From NCBI RefSeq assembly GCF_003545765.1, contig NZ_QXIO01000001.1, positions 124,001 through 188,000 on the forward strand: a stretch of 64,000 nucleotides of DNA, read 5' to 3'. Shown here in pieces: positions 8,862 to 19,100 of the stretch. The stretch's first letter is position 1. Every line of letters starts with the position of its first letter. The position numbers and the translations under genes were made by a program. This stretch comes from Colwellia sp. RSH04 (lineage in GTDB: Bacteria > Pseudomonadota > Gammaproteobacteria > Enterobacterales > Alteromonadaceae). Under the pieces are notes generated by a model. The model saw only the letters and a list, made by a program, of their open reading frames with translations. It was not told the origin of the DNA and made no database searches.

Positions 8862-11330
8862 TTACGAAGGTGCGTCTTCTTGAAGTTTATAACACATCAA
8901 AGTTTCTTGCGTTACGTCGAACACTTCTAAAATACCGGCTACACTCCAAATATCTTGCTCTATCTGCTTACCGCGATGTATAGCATACGTACTGATATAA
9001 CTTAATTCGGGATTTAAATATTCCATTTGAGGACTATCAGTTCTCGACAACTTCACTTGCAAACTAAAGAACAAGCCCTGCTTTAATGATTTTTTTATAA
9101 AGAATCGTGTTAATTCAGGCGAGTTGAATTCACTGACTAGTTTTGTCGTCACTGATTTATCAACACTTTCATGGTCAGGATTAATGGCAACATAAAGCGT
9201 TTCAGTTATCGCTAAATCATCAGCAATTAATTTTTTTAACTGCGTTTCTAAAGAAGTGATCGCAGTTAAATTACTTAATAATGGATATAAATTATAAAAG
9301 CCTTTTCTATCACTTAAACGTTTCATTTGTTCGAGCAAGCTTTCAGCCCCCTGCTCAACATAGTCAGCCCCTAATAACAGCGACTCTATTTTATATCGAC
9401 TACCACTGCTCTGCACAGCAAGCGTTGCATTATCAAGCCCAACGGCGTAACTCGTTCTTAAGGCTTCAGCAAGACCAGGAGTTAACATAGCGTATTCATC
9501 AGGCGTTAGTTTGTCTTTATTTTTCGCGATAAGCAGCTTAAAAAAAGATCGGCCAATATGTTGATGTTCTTTTACTGAAACACGCAAATTAATCGTGGTT
9601 TTACTTTTATTGATTCGAACCACTTTATAAGGCAACTTCTTTAAATCGAAGCTTGACGTTATCTGCTGAAGTTTTGGAAAACTTAAATAGACAATATCTC
9701 CTTTGATTAACTGCGCTGGTACTGTGAGGTTGACCTTTAACCCTGACACAGAAAAATCTTCTGAGTTTCCTTTCCAAATGACTGATTGACACTCGATTTC
9801 AACAGGAGTTTTATATTTAAAACGCGGTTCTTGTCGTTGGTTTCTATAATTTATGCCTATCTCGTTGATCTCAAGCTTTTCTGTAGAGCGAGAATGTCCA
9901 AAGCGCTTTATCTTCTGCTTATCAATGTTTTGATAATCAAACTCTTGATACTGTTTTATATTTTCCTGATTGGTGACCTCTTTTATCACTACAATATTAG
10001 ACAGGCTAGCCATACTTTCAACAACTTCTGTTGATGGTGGCGCATTCAAATACTGCTGTTTGGTACTGACATTCGATAATGTGAAAGGCGAGTATATTTT
10101 CTCTTTATTCACTTTTTGTATCGTTAACAGAGACACAGCAAAAGAGGTTTTTTTAGCCGCAAATCCAATGAACTCTTTAAGAAAGCTAAGATCGTTACTC
10201 GCCTGAATACTATCAATACTATAAAAGAAGTCACTGCCTTGATGTTGATTGATAAAACTATATACAATGAGTGGCTGACCTTTCTTTTGTGCTTCAATAA
10301 TTCGCGCAATACGTTCAGAATTAATTAAATAATTTAATGTTGAATGATGTTTTTCATTTTGCCAATATTGAAAAATATTTTGGTTATTCTGTGTGGTAAG
10401 CGCATACCTAGGGTGAAGCGCATTACCCTGTTGCTGAACAAATACGGGTAATTCATTAAGCTTTACCATCGCGTATTGCTCAAAACTACGTGCTTGAATA
10501 CTTTGAATAGTATTATCTAAATTAACCTTATAGCGCCTTTTATTACCTTGAATGAATCCTTGAAGAAATTGAGAGAAGCCGTCTTTTTCAGGAATATCTA
10601 ATCGCTTACAACCTATTAATTGCGTGCTAGAGTCTCTAAGGAGATTCTCTACGCGATAAATAAATAGACTATCTTTACCAAAGTGAAATTCCTGCTCTAA
10701 CCCTTTAAAGGTAATATTAACGTCATCACCAACTCTTAAAACTGGTACTTCTTTTATGCGAAATTTAAGCCCCGTTTTACTAATATCTACAGTAGTTGCT
10801 TGATAGGCTTTACTTCCAGCGACGGTAATTTCTATAGCAACAGCGAAATTCATTCGCTCTTCTAATCGGTCAGGGTAATTATCAAACTGATAAAGTTTAG
10901 CACTGTATTGTTTTTTCTCTAGCCCCGACTTTACTTTCACATTAAGGTTGCTGGTATTAACTTTTGTTGACTCGTTTTTGTATATATTTCTAAAGTTATT
11001 CTCTGTATTCTTGACCGCTTCATAGACCCCAAAAGTATAACCGCCGTATACTTTTACATTCTCTTTAAAAACATTAATAGCAACATCGTCTAAAAAATGA
11101 CTTTGCCCTTGGTAGTCAAATAGTTGGCACTCTCCGTCGACTAAACCACGAAGATCAATAACACGCGTGCAGGGCCCCGCTAAACGCTTTAGTTCCATTT
11201 TTAACAGAAACTTTTCCGTTTTAGGCAAGCGCGCTGCTACTGCATTAAACTTATTATCAAAGCCAGCTTTGTTTACGACACCACGAAATTTTTCAATAAT
11301 GGCTTGGTGCTTGATAAAATCTATACTCAT
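8862..11330 (-). CDS. large protein with two PilZ c-di-GMP-binding domains
   Basis: The 822-residue cytoplasmic protein carries two PilZ domains. The first, around residues 155-260, has RLEERMNFAV followed by VDISKTGLKF. The second, around residues 495-590, has RQEPRFKYKT followed by EDFSVSGLKV. The arginine cluster and the D/NxSxxG element are the residues that hold cyclic di-GMP in known PilZ proteins, so both domains look able to bind it. The remaining regions show no domain I can name, and no signal peptide or membrane helix is visible. Its place opposite radA is seen in related marine genera, as I recall. It is a likely c-di-GMP effector, perhaps of motility or surface traits; the target cannot be inferred from sequence. 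Confidence 0.85.
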   Translation of the reverse strand: MSIDFIKHQAIIEKFRGVVNKAGFDNKFNAVAARLPKTEKFLLKMELKRLAGPCTRVIDLRGLVDGECQLFDYQGQSHFLDDVAINVFKENVKVYGGYTFGVYEAVKNTENNFRNIYKNESTKVNTSNLNVKVKSGLEKKQYSAKLYQFDNYPDRLEERMNFAVAIEITVAGSKAYQATTVDISKTGLKFRIKEVPVLRVGDDVNITFKGLEQEFHFGKDSLFIYRVENLLRDSSTQLIGCKRLDIPEKDGFSQFLQGFIQGNKRRYKVNLDNTIQSIQARSFEQYAMVKLNELPVFVQQQGNALHPRYALTTQNNQNIFQYWQNEKHHSTLNYLINSERIARIIEAQKKGQPLIVYSFINQHQGSDFFYSIDSIQASNDLSFLKEFIGFAAKKTSFAVSLLTIQKVNKEKIYSPFTLSNVSTKQQYLNAPPSTEVVESMASLSNIVVIKEVTNQENIKQYQEFDYQNIDKQKIKRFGHSRSTEKLEINEIGINYRNQRQEPRFKYKTPVEIECQSVIWKGNSEDFSVSGLKVNLTVPAQLIKGDIVYLSFPKLQQITSSFDLKKLPYKVVRINKSKTTINLRVSVKEHQHIGRSFFKLLIAKNKDKLTPDEYAMLTPGLAEALRTSYAVGLDNATLAVQSSGSRYKIESLLLGADYVEQGAESLLEQMKRLSDRKGFYNLYPLLSNLTAITSLETQLKKLIADDLAITETLYVAINPDHESVDKSVTTKLVSEFNSPELTRFFIKKSLKQGLFFSLQVKLSRTDSPQMEYLNPELSYISTYAIHRGKQIEQDIWSVAGILEVFDVTQETLMCYKLQEDAPS

Positions 11331-11700
11331 AAAATACCAGTCAATTGTGACTATTCTTATTATTATTTAGTCACTTATATCTAATTAATGCTACTACTGT
11401 AAAAATAGTTTCGGCAATTACAACTGTCAAACCAGTCATATTCTTTAACAACTTTTCAAGTAGACTAGTGCTATACAAAGCCGCTAAAAACATTATAATT
11501 TAATTCATTCAAAGCCATCAACACAAGTATTTATATGTAAATACCGCTTGATGGTTGTATATTGTTTATCTATATAAAATATCGCCGTAATACCAACGTT
11601 TATAAGAGGCTTCTGTCAATAATCTAAGGTGTTCATCGCAATATTATGTTTAACTAAGCAAGTATTACACCATTATCAAAAACTTTATAATAGGTATTAA
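11331..11700. other. divergent intergenic region between the PilZ gene and radA
   Basis: No gene is visible here. The region must hold both divergent promoters. It contains the nested hairpin at 11515-11554, listed separately. A TATAAT at 11686-11691 lies only 9 bp before the radA start, too close for a normal leader, so I do not call it as the promoter. Confidence 0.5.
11515..11554. repeat. nested inverted repeat upstream of radA
   Basis: An outer stem CCATCAA (11515-11521) with TTGATGG (11548-11554) encloses an inner perfect stem GTATTTA (11527-11533) with TAAATAC (11538-11544). No T-run follows on either strand. It may be a protein-binding site or a small palindromic repeat unit; no second copy was noticed in this window. 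Confidence 0.55.
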
Positions 11701-13062
11701 ATGGCTAAGACAAAAACAGCCTTTGTTTGCACTGAATGTGGGTCTGAATATGCACGTTGGTTAGGCCAGTGTAATGACTGTAAAGCATGGAATACTATTT
11801 CTGAATTTAGACAAGCCAAATCACCTACTCGCGGAGGCAACTTTTCAGGCTTTGCCGGTGCCACTGAGTCTAAAGTTCAAACATTAGATTCTATTGACCT
11901 TGGCGAATTGCCTCGCTTTTCATCTGGATACCTCGAATTTGACCGAGTTCTTGGTGGCGGTATTGTGCCAGGTAGTGCAATTCTAATCGGTGGAGAACCA
12001 GGCGCAGGTAAAAGTACTCTGTTATTACAAACAATGTGCTCTCTTGCGGCTTCAATGCCAGCTTTATACATTACTGGCGAAGAATCTTTACAACAAGTTG
12101 CGATGCGCGCAAAACGTTTAGGGTTAGCGACCGACCAATTAAAAATGCTCTCTGAAACTAGCGTTGAAAATATTTGTAATATTGCCGAGAAAGAACAGCC
12201 TAAAATCATTGTTATTGACTCTATTCAAGTTATGCATATGGCTGATATTCAATCAGCACCTGGTAGCGTATCTCAAGTTAGGGAGAGTGCCGCGTATTTA
12301 ACTCGCTTTGCCAAACAGCACCATGTTGCCATGCTTATTGTAGGACATGTCACCAAAGATGGTTCATTAGCGGGCCCTAAAGTTTTAGAACACTGTATTG
12401 ATTGCTCTATAATGCTCGAAGGCAGTACTGACTCACGCTATCGTACATTACGAGGTCATAAAAATCGTTTTGGCGCTGTAAACGAGCTAGGCGTATTTGC
12501 TATGACCGGTGGCGGGTTAAAAGAAGTCAAAAATCCTTCTGCCATTTTCTTAACACGTTCAGAAGAGCAAACACCAGGTAGTGTTGTAATGGTACTTTGG
12601 GAGGGAACAAGACCATTACTAGTAGAAATACAAGCGTTAGTTGATCACTCTGCTCTAGGTAATCCAAGGCGTGTGGCTGTTGGTGCTGATCAAAACCGAT
12701 TATCTATGCTGTTAGCAATTTTAAATCGCCATGGTGGTTTACAATTGAATGACCAAGATGTTTTTGTCAATGTGGTTGGCGGCGTCAAAGTTACCGAAAC
12801 AAGTATTGATTTGGCGTTAATTCTAGCACTTGTGTCTAGCTTTAAAGATAATGCATTGCCACAAGATTTAGTCATCTTTGGTGAAGTGGGCTTATCGGGT
12901 GAAATTCGCCCTGTTCCTAGTGGCCAAGAACGAATTTATGAAGCGGCAAAGCATGGCTTTAAACGTGCCATTGTGCCGCACAATAATAAACCGAAACACG
13001 AAATAGAAGGCATGGAAGTTATCGCAGTGAAAAAACTAAGCGATGCGCTCAACGTAATTTAA
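11701..13062 (+). CDS. radA: DNA repair protein RadA
   Basis: RadA (Sms) is a RecA-like ATPase that promotes branch migration during recombinational repair. The 453-residue protein has the N-terminal four-cysteine zinc finger (CTECGSEYARWLGQCNDC, residues 10-27). The Walker A motif GGEPGAGKST lies near residue 96. The family-specific KNRFG motif is in HKNRFGAVNELGVFAM. The C-terminal Lon-protease-like domain ends with VPHNNKPKHEIEGMEVIAV. The gene stands alone between two 35-370 bp gaps; the 34-bp gap to the next gene suggests they could share a transcript. The ribosome site AGGT precedes the ATG. Confidence 0.96.
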   Translation: MAKTKTAFVCTECGSEYARWLGQCNDCKAWNTISEFRQAKSPTRGGNFSGFAGATESKVQTLDSIDLGELPRFSSGYLEFDRVLGGGIVPGSAILIGGEPGAGKSTLLLQTMCSLAASMPALYITGEESLQQVAMRAKRLGLATDQLKMLSETSVENICNIAEKEQPKIIVIDSIQVMHMADIQSAPGSVSQVRESAAYLTRFAKQHHVAMLIVGHVTKDGSLAGPKVLEHCIDCSIMLEGSTDSRYRTLRGHKNRFGAVNELGVFAMTGGGLKEVKNPSAIFLTRSEEQTPGSVVMVLWEGTRPLLVEIQALVDHSALGNPRRVAVGADQNRLSMLLAILNRHGGLQLNDQDVFVNVVGGVKVTETSIDLALILALVSSFKDNALPQDLVIFGEVGLSGEIRPVPSGQERIYEAAKHGFKRAIVPHNNKPKHEIEGMEVIAVKKLSDALNVI

Positions 13063-13096
13063 AGATTTTTAATTTATTCAAATAAGAAGTTACCTG

Positions 13097-15358
13097 ATGA
13101 AACGAACAATTAAAAAAGCACTCCTTATCGTTAGTTGTGCATTGCCAATATTTTCAACGTTTAGTGAAGAAGCAAACTTGTCTATTGAGCGCATTTACAG
13201 CGCCCCTTCATTAAATGGTCAAACACCGAAGTCATTAAAGTTCTCTCCTGATGGCAACCGTGTAACATATTTACAAGGCAAAGCTGATGATTTAAACCGT
13301 TATGATTTGTGGGAATATAATTTAACCAGTAAAGAAAATAAATTACTCGTTGATTCAAAATTATTATTTAGCGGTAAAGAAAACTTATCAAACGAAGAGA
13401 AGGCTCGTAGAGAGCGCCAACGTATCTTCGGTAAAGGGATCATGGAATATCAGTTTTCTCATGATGGCAGTGCTTTACTTTTTCCATTGAATGGCGAGGT
13501 TTATTATTACCACTTAGCAGAGAAAACAGCGAAACGTTTAACAAATACACCAAGTTTTGAAACCGATGTAAAGTTTTCGCCAAAAGGTAATTATGTTTCT
13601 TATATTCGAGAACAAAACTTATTTGTTCGCCATATAAAAAGCGGTGAAGAACGTCAATTAACTATTGATGGTGGTGGTGTGATAAAAAACGGCATGAGTG
13701 AATTTGTTGCACAAGAAGAAATGGATCGTATGACGGGTTATTGGTGGTCACCTGATGAGAAGCACATTGCCTTTCTTAGAGTAGATGAAACGCCTGTTCA
13801 AACAGTTATTCGAAATGAAATCTACGCAGATAAAATTGATCTTATTGAACAAAGATACCCAGCCACTGGTACTAACAATGTTCACATTCAATTAGCCGTA
13901 ACCGATATTAAAGGCAAGAAAGTTCGTTTTATTCCATTAAAAGGGGCAGATAACTCAGAAAATAAAGATATATACCTACCAAGAGTTAAGTGGTACCCCA
14001 ATGGAAAAAACCTGTCGTATCAATGGCAAAGTAGAGACCAAAAAACACTGGTTTTACAGTCTTACAATATAAAAAAACGTAAGCAAAAAACATTGTTAAC
14101 TGAAACTTCTGAACATTGGATTAACCTGCATAATGATCTTTATTTTTTCAACGACAGTAAATCATTTATTTGGGCTTCTGAGCGAGATGGCTTTAAGCAT
14201 TTATACCATTATTCAATTAACGGAGAGTTAATTGCTCAGCTGACTAAAGGTCAATGGGTTGTCGATGCACTTAAAAATGTGGATGAAGAAAAAGGATGGT
14301 TATACTTTACTGGTAGAGCAGACACTCCTTTAGAACGCCATTTATACAAAGTACCGCTATCAGGCAAAACACCAGAACAAGTTCAACGACTCACAAAACG
14401 AAATGGTTTTCATGATATTACATTTGGCGCAGCCAGTAATAAGAATGGTTTAAACTACCTTGATAGCTTTTCAAACATTACCACACCAAAGCAAGTTAGT
14501 TTGCATCAAGCTAATGGTGAACACCTAACTTGGCTAGCAGAAAACAAAATAGACGATACTCACCCTGTCTATCCATATCACCAGCAACTCGTTAAACCCG
14601 AATTTGGCTCATTAACCTCTGATGATGGTCAGGCGACGCTTTTTTATAAGCTATATAAGCCAAATGATATGAAGCCAGGTACAAAGTACCCTGTTATCGT
14701 TAAAGTTTATGGTGGGCCACATGCACAGCGCGTAACAAACAAATGGCAAGGAGCTGATATGATCCAGTATATGGTGCAGCAAGGCTATATTGTCTATCAA
14801 CTGGATAACCGAGGTTCTAATTACCGAGGTACAGCTTTTGAATTCCCTATATATCAACGCTTAGGCGAAGTGGAAGTTGCCGACCAAATAACTGGCGTAA
14901 AGTTTCTTCATACCTTACCTTATGTTGATAAGGAACGTATTGGTATATACGGCCATTCTTACGGAGGCTACATGGCATTGATGGCAATGTTTAAAGCCGG
15001 AGATTATTTTAAAGCGGGGGTTAGCGGCGCTCCAGTGACAGACTGGATGTTATACGATACACATTACACTGAGCGTTACCTTAACCACCCAAAAGCCAAT
15101 GCGATAGGATATAAAGAAAGTAGTGTATTTCCGTATATCACTAATTTATCGGGCCCGTTGATGGTTTATCATGGCATGGCTGATGATAACGTACTGTTTA
15201 CCAATACCACGAAGTTAATTAAAGCAATGCAAGATGAAAACAAAGTGTTTGAATTAATGACATACCCAGGTAGTAAACACAGCATGCGTGGTAAAAAAGT
15301 CAAAACACATTTAAACCACACAATCATAAACTTTTTTGATAGGCACTTTAAATTATAA
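13097..15358 (+). CDS. secreted dipeptidyl peptidase, S9 family (DPP IV type)
   Basis: The 753-residue protein begins with a signal peptide (basic MKRTIKK, hydrophobic core, cleavage near residue 24), so it acts in the periplasm or outside. It has an N-terminal beta-propeller domain and a C-terminal alpha/beta hydrolase domain. The catalytic serine lies in GIYGHSYGGYM, the aspartate in GMADDNV, and the histidine in SKHSMRG. The propeller segment FVAQEEMDRMTGYWWSPD carries the paired glutamates that anchor the substrate N-terminus in DPP IV enzymes, so release of Xaa-Pro dipeptides is the best guess. It follows radA by 34 bp. A strong hairpin follows the stop codon. Confidence 0.9.
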   Translation: MKRTIKKALLIVSCALPIFSTFSEEANLSIERIYSAPSLNGQTPKSLKFSPDGNRVTYLQGKADDLNRYDLWEYNLTSKENKLLVDSKLLFSGKENLSNEEKARRERQRIFGKGIMEYQFSHDGSALLFPLNGEVYYYHLAEKTAKRLTNTPSFETDVKFSPKGNYVSYIREQNLFVRHIKSGEERQLTIDGGGVIKNGMSEFVAQEEMDRMTGYWWSPDEKHIAFLRVDETPVQTVIRNEIYADKIDLIEQRYPATGTNNVHIQLAVTDIKGKKVRFIPLKGADNSENKDIYLPRVKWYPNGKNLSYQWQSRDQKTLVLQSYNIKKRKQKTLLTETSEHWINLHNDLYFFNDSKSFIWASERDGFKHLYHYSINGELIAQLTKGQWVVDALKNVDEEKGWLYFTGRADTPLERHLYKVPLSGKTPEQVQRLTKRNGFHDITFGAASNKNGLNYLDSFSNITTPKQVSLHQANGEHLTWLAENKIDDTHPVYPYHQQLVKPEFGSLTSDDGQATLFYKLYKPNDMKPGTKYPVIVKVYGGPHAQRVTNKWQGADMIQYMVQQGYIVYQLDNRGSNYRGTAFEFPIYQRLGEVEVADQITGVKFLHTLPYVDKERIGIYGHSYGGYMALMAMFKAGDYFKAGVSGAPVTDWMLYDTHYTERYLNHPKANAIGYKESSVFPYITNLSGPLMVYHGMADDNVLFTNTTKLIKAMQDENKVFELMTYPGSKHSMRGKKVKTHLNHTIINFFDRHFKL

Positions 15359-15402
15359 GAGTAGCCATTAACTACCCTCTCCTTCGATGGTAGAACGTAA
15401 AA

Positions 15403-15438
15403 GTGGCAGGGCTTAATAGTTAATCATTGCTCTGCCAC
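15403..15438 (+). terminator. terminator of the peptidase gene
   Basis: GTGGCAGGGC (15403-15412) pairs with GCTCTGCCAC (15429-15438) with one G-U pair and a 16-base loop. It is followed by an AT-rich stretch rather than a long T-run. It sits 45 bp after the stop codon. Confidence 0.6.
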
Positions 15439-15614
15439 ATTATTTATCTAAACTGATTTACCCTTTCCTTGCTAAATTCTTAGTCATTTAGCTCTGCCTC
15501 TTTTAACTCAACAGACCTTCAAGTTGACAATTTTTTTACTATTTCATTGAACTCATTAGCTCAAAATCACTCTAAAAAGCGTAATAAAAATTCAATTACA
15601 TTTTGTTGCGAATA

Positions 15615-15641
15615 TTGACATTAAATTGCTTGAATTTTTAT
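15615..15641 (+). promoter_or_regulatory. candidate hpf promoter
   Basis: A perfect -35 box TTGACA (15615-15620) is followed after 15-17 bp by T-rich -10 candidates (TTTTAT at 15636-15641 or the next few bases). It lies about 15 bp before the Shine-Dalgarno site of the mini-ORF ahead of hpf. The exact -10 cannot be fixed by eye. Confidence 0.45.
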
Positions 15642-15656
15642 CCTCATAGGAGGATT

Positions 15657-15692
15657 ATGAAGATGAAGATAACAAAAGAGGTAATACTATGA
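15657..15692 (+). CDS. 11-codon mini-ORF coupled to hpf
   Basis: An ideal Shine-Dalgarno sequence (AGGAGG, 15649-15654) precedes an ATG at 15657. The reading frame encodes MKMKITKEVIL and ends in a TGA that overlaps the hpf ATG in the tetranucleotide ATGA (15689-15692). Ribosomes ending here could restart on hpf. It could be a genuine leader peptide, or part of an alternative, stronger ribosome-loading site. The evidence is positional only. Confidence 0.45.
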   Translation: MKMKITKEVIL

Positions 15693-16024
15693 AAATTAGA
15701 ATTTCTGGACATCATGTTGAAATCACCGACGGTATTAAGCAATCAATGGAAAACAAGTTTGCGAAAATCTCTAAGCATTATCCGTCAATTATGGCTATAG
15801 ATTCAACGATTACTGTTGAACCACATCAACAGAAACTTGAAGTTACCACGCATTATGAAGGGACAACCGTCACCGTAAATGCTTCAGACAAACAACTTTA
15901 TGCTGCGATTGCCAAAGTTGCTAAAAAATTACAAGTTGCCCTTGCTAGGCGCAAAGGGGTGCTATCAGCTAAACTCAATGAAAAATACGTTGTTAAGCAA
16001 TCTAACCTCTACCAACCAGCATAA
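15689..16024 (+). CDS. hpf: ribosome hibernation promoting factor, short type
   Basis: HPF/YfiA-family proteins bind the 30S decoding region and stop translation when growth slows. The 111-residue product has the family fold order beta-alpha-beta-beta-beta-alpha. Recognisable pieces are ISGHHVEITDGIKQSMENKFAKISKHYP at the start, the central strand pair around THYEGTTVTVNASDKQLYAAI, and the basic helix KLQVALARRKGVLSAK. It lacks the long C-terminal dimerisation domain, so it is a short HPF or YfiA type; which one cannot be told from length alone. It has its own weak ribosome site (AGAGGT) and is overlapped by the mini-ORF. A strong convergent terminator follows. Confidence 0.9.
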   Translation: MKIRISGHHVEITDGIKQSMENKFAKISKHYPSIMAIDSTITVEPHQQKLEVTTHYEGTTVTVNASDKQLYAAIAKVAKKLQVALARRKGVLSAKLNEKYVVKQSNLYQPA

Positions 16025-16067
16025 ATATTTTCACTTTGCCTTAACCATGAATGAGGCACCATAAACT

Positions 16068-16099
16068 ATAAAGGCTAAGTAACAATACTTAGCCTTTAT
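16068..16099. terminator. bidirectional terminator between hpf and metH
   Basis: A 12-bp perfect stem, AAAGGCTAAGTA (16070-16081) with TACTTAGCCTTT (16086-16097), closes a 4-base loop and extends by two A-T pairs. The A-rich and T-rich flanks serve both convergent genes. Confidence 0.85.
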
Positions 16100-16119
16100 T
16101 AATTCAACTGCGCAGACGT

Positions 16120-19100
16120 TTATTCTGGCTCATAATCAAGGTTGGCAGACAACCAACGCTCTGCTTGCTCAATGGTAAAACCTTTTCTCACACCATAATC
16201 CAGTACTTGGTCTTTTGCTAATTTTGCAACGGCAAAATATTTTGCGTCAGGATGTGCAAAATACCAACCACTTACAGCAGCACCAGGCCACATTGCATAG
16301 CTTGAAGTTAGCTCCATGCCGATATTGTCTTCAACATTTAACAACTCCCAAAGTAAGCCTTTTTCAGTATGCTCAGGACAAGCAGGATAACCCGGAGCAG
16401 GCCTTATACCTTGATAACTTTCACGAATTAAGTCTTCATTTTTAAGGTTTTCATCTGGCGCATAACCCCAATATTCCTTACGGATTTTCTCATGAAGATA
16501 TTCAGCAGATGCTTCAGCTAACCTATCTGCAACAGCTTTTAATAGAATACTGTTATAATCATCGTGCTGAGCATTAAAGGCTTTAACTAATTCATCAGCA
16601 CCAAAACCTGCCGATACAGCAAATGCCCCCATATAATCATTCACATTAGCACTTTTAGGCGCAACGTAGTCTGATAGACAACGGTTATACTGCCCTGATG
16701 GCTTTTTACTTTGCTGTCGAAGCTGATGCAATGTCATTAATTGCTCAGTACGGCTTTCATCAGTGTAAAGAATAACATCATCAACATCGCTATGAGCAGG
16801 AAATAAACCAAACACGGCTTTTGCTGTTAGCTTCTTATTATTAATGACATCATCTAACATTGCATTCGCGTCATTAAAGAGTTTCGTGGCTTCTTCGCCA
16901 ACCACTTCATGGCGCAATATTAATGGATATTTACCCGATAATTGCCAAGTCATGAAAAATGGCGTCCAATCGATATAGTTTCTTACTTCATTTAAATCAA
17001 GTTCATTTAGCACAGTAACACCCAATTTATTTGGCACTGTTGGCGTGTAATTGTCGAAGTTAATCGGGGTTGCATTTTTACGTGCATCTTCCAAACTAAC
17101 TAAGCTTGAACGCGGACCTTTTTTATAATGACGTGCTCTAACTCTTTCGTACTCTTCTTTTTGTCTTTCCATAAAGGCTGGACGTAACTCATCAGAAAGC
17201 AATGAACTTACTACCGAAACTGATCGCGAAGCATTTGAAACATAAACAACAGGATGTTCATATTGCGGCTCAATCTTTACTGCGGTATGTGCTTTTGATG
17301 TTGTAGCACCACCAATAAGTAAAGGCAGTTCAAAACCTTGACGTTTCATTTCTTTAGCGACATGCACCATTTCATCAAGTGACGGTGTAATAAGCCCTGA
17401 CAAACCAATAATATCCACTTTTTCTTCTTTCGCGACTCTTAAAATATCTTCACATGAAACCATTACACCTAAGTCGATAATTTCATAATTATTACATTGC
17501 AGTACAACGCCAACAATATTCTTACCAATATCGTGAACATCGCCTTTAACAGTAGCTAAAAGAATTTTACCGTTAGTGCTTGCTTCTGTTTTCTCCAATT
17601 CAATATATGGGTTTAAATAAGCAACAGCTTGCTTCATTACTCGCGCAGACTTAACCACTTGCGGTAAAAACATTTCACCAGCACCAAACAAATCACCAAC
17701 GGTATTCATGCCGTCCATTAGTGGACCTTCTATTACATCTAACGGCTTGGCAGCTAAAAGGCGTGCTTCTTCTGTATCTTCTTCAATAAACTCGTTAATC
17801 CCTTTCACTAATGAATAGGATAAACGCTCGTTTATTGGTAGCTCTCTCCATGCCAAATCAACCTTAGATTGTTGGCCACCTGCTTGACCTCGATATTGTT
17901 CAGCAACATCGAGCAACCGCTCAGTTGCGCCATCATCAGTATTTTGTATGACATCTTCAACGGCCTTACGTAATTCAGTTGGAATATCTGAATAAATAGC
18001 CAATTGACCTGCATTGACAATGCCCATATCCATACCATTTTTAATAGCATGATATAAAAAGACCGCATGGATAGCTTCGCGAACCGGGTTATTTCCTCTA
18101 AATGAGAAGGAAACATTAGATACACCACCAGAGATCATTGCATAAGGTAAGTTTTGTTTAATATCGGCAACAGCCTCAATAAAATCAACCGCATAATTAT
18201 TATGCTCTTCAATACCAGTAGCGACGGCAAAAATATTGGGATCAAAAATAATATCTTCAGCTGGGTAGCCCACTTCATCGACTAAAATATGATAAGCACG
18301 ATGACATATTTCATATTTGCGTTCACGGGTATCAGCTTGACCATCTTCATCAAATGCCATGACGATCACTGCGGCACCATATCGACGTAGAAGCTCAGCT
18401 TGTGCTTTAAAGTTCTCTTCGCCTTCTTTTAGGCTGATAGAGTTCACTACACCTTTACCTTGAATACATTGAAGCCCCGCTTCCAAGATATCCCACTTGG
18501 AAGAATCAATCATAATTGGCACTTTAGCTATTTCAGGCTCACCCGCAATTAAATTTAAAAATCTAACCATGGCCTCTTTTGACTCTAACATGCCTTCATC
18601 CATGTTAATGTCGATAATTTGCGCGCCATTTTCTACTTGTTGAAGTGCTACTGCTATCGCTTGATCGTAATTCTCTTCTTTAATTAGACGCTTAAACATT
18701 GCCGAGCCAGTCACATTAGTGCGCTCACCTACGTTGACAAACAAAGAGTCTTTCTGAATGGTTAGTGCTTCTAATCCAGATAATCGACAAGCAATATCAC
18801 GTGCTTCGATGGTGCGTGGCGCGAGCTTTTCAACAGTATTTGCCATGCCTTTAATATGCGCAGGTGTTGTACCACAACAGCCACCAATGATGTTTAGAAA
18901 ACCTGATTTAGCCCATTCTTCAACATGGGTGTTCATATCTTCAACGGTAAAATCATATTCACCAAATGCATTGGGTAAACCCGCATTAGGATGCGCAGAT
19001 ACCGCGACATCGCAAATTCTACTTAATTCTTCAACATATTGCCTTAGTTCAACAGGGCCTAATGCACAGTTCAAACCAAATGAGATAGGCTTAGCATGCC

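Larger units (their letters stand above)
15359..15656. other. intergenic region with terminator and hpf promoter
   Basis: After the peptidase terminator hairpin the region is AT-rich and holds no gene until the mini-ORF at 15657. The hpf promoter candidate with a perfect -35 box is at 15615-15641. Confidence 0.5.

Noticed and set aside
11686..11691. TATAAT just before radA as its -10 box
   Set aside because: It is only 9 bp from the start codon, and the best -35 partner has a 15-bp spacer. A leaderless start would be needed.
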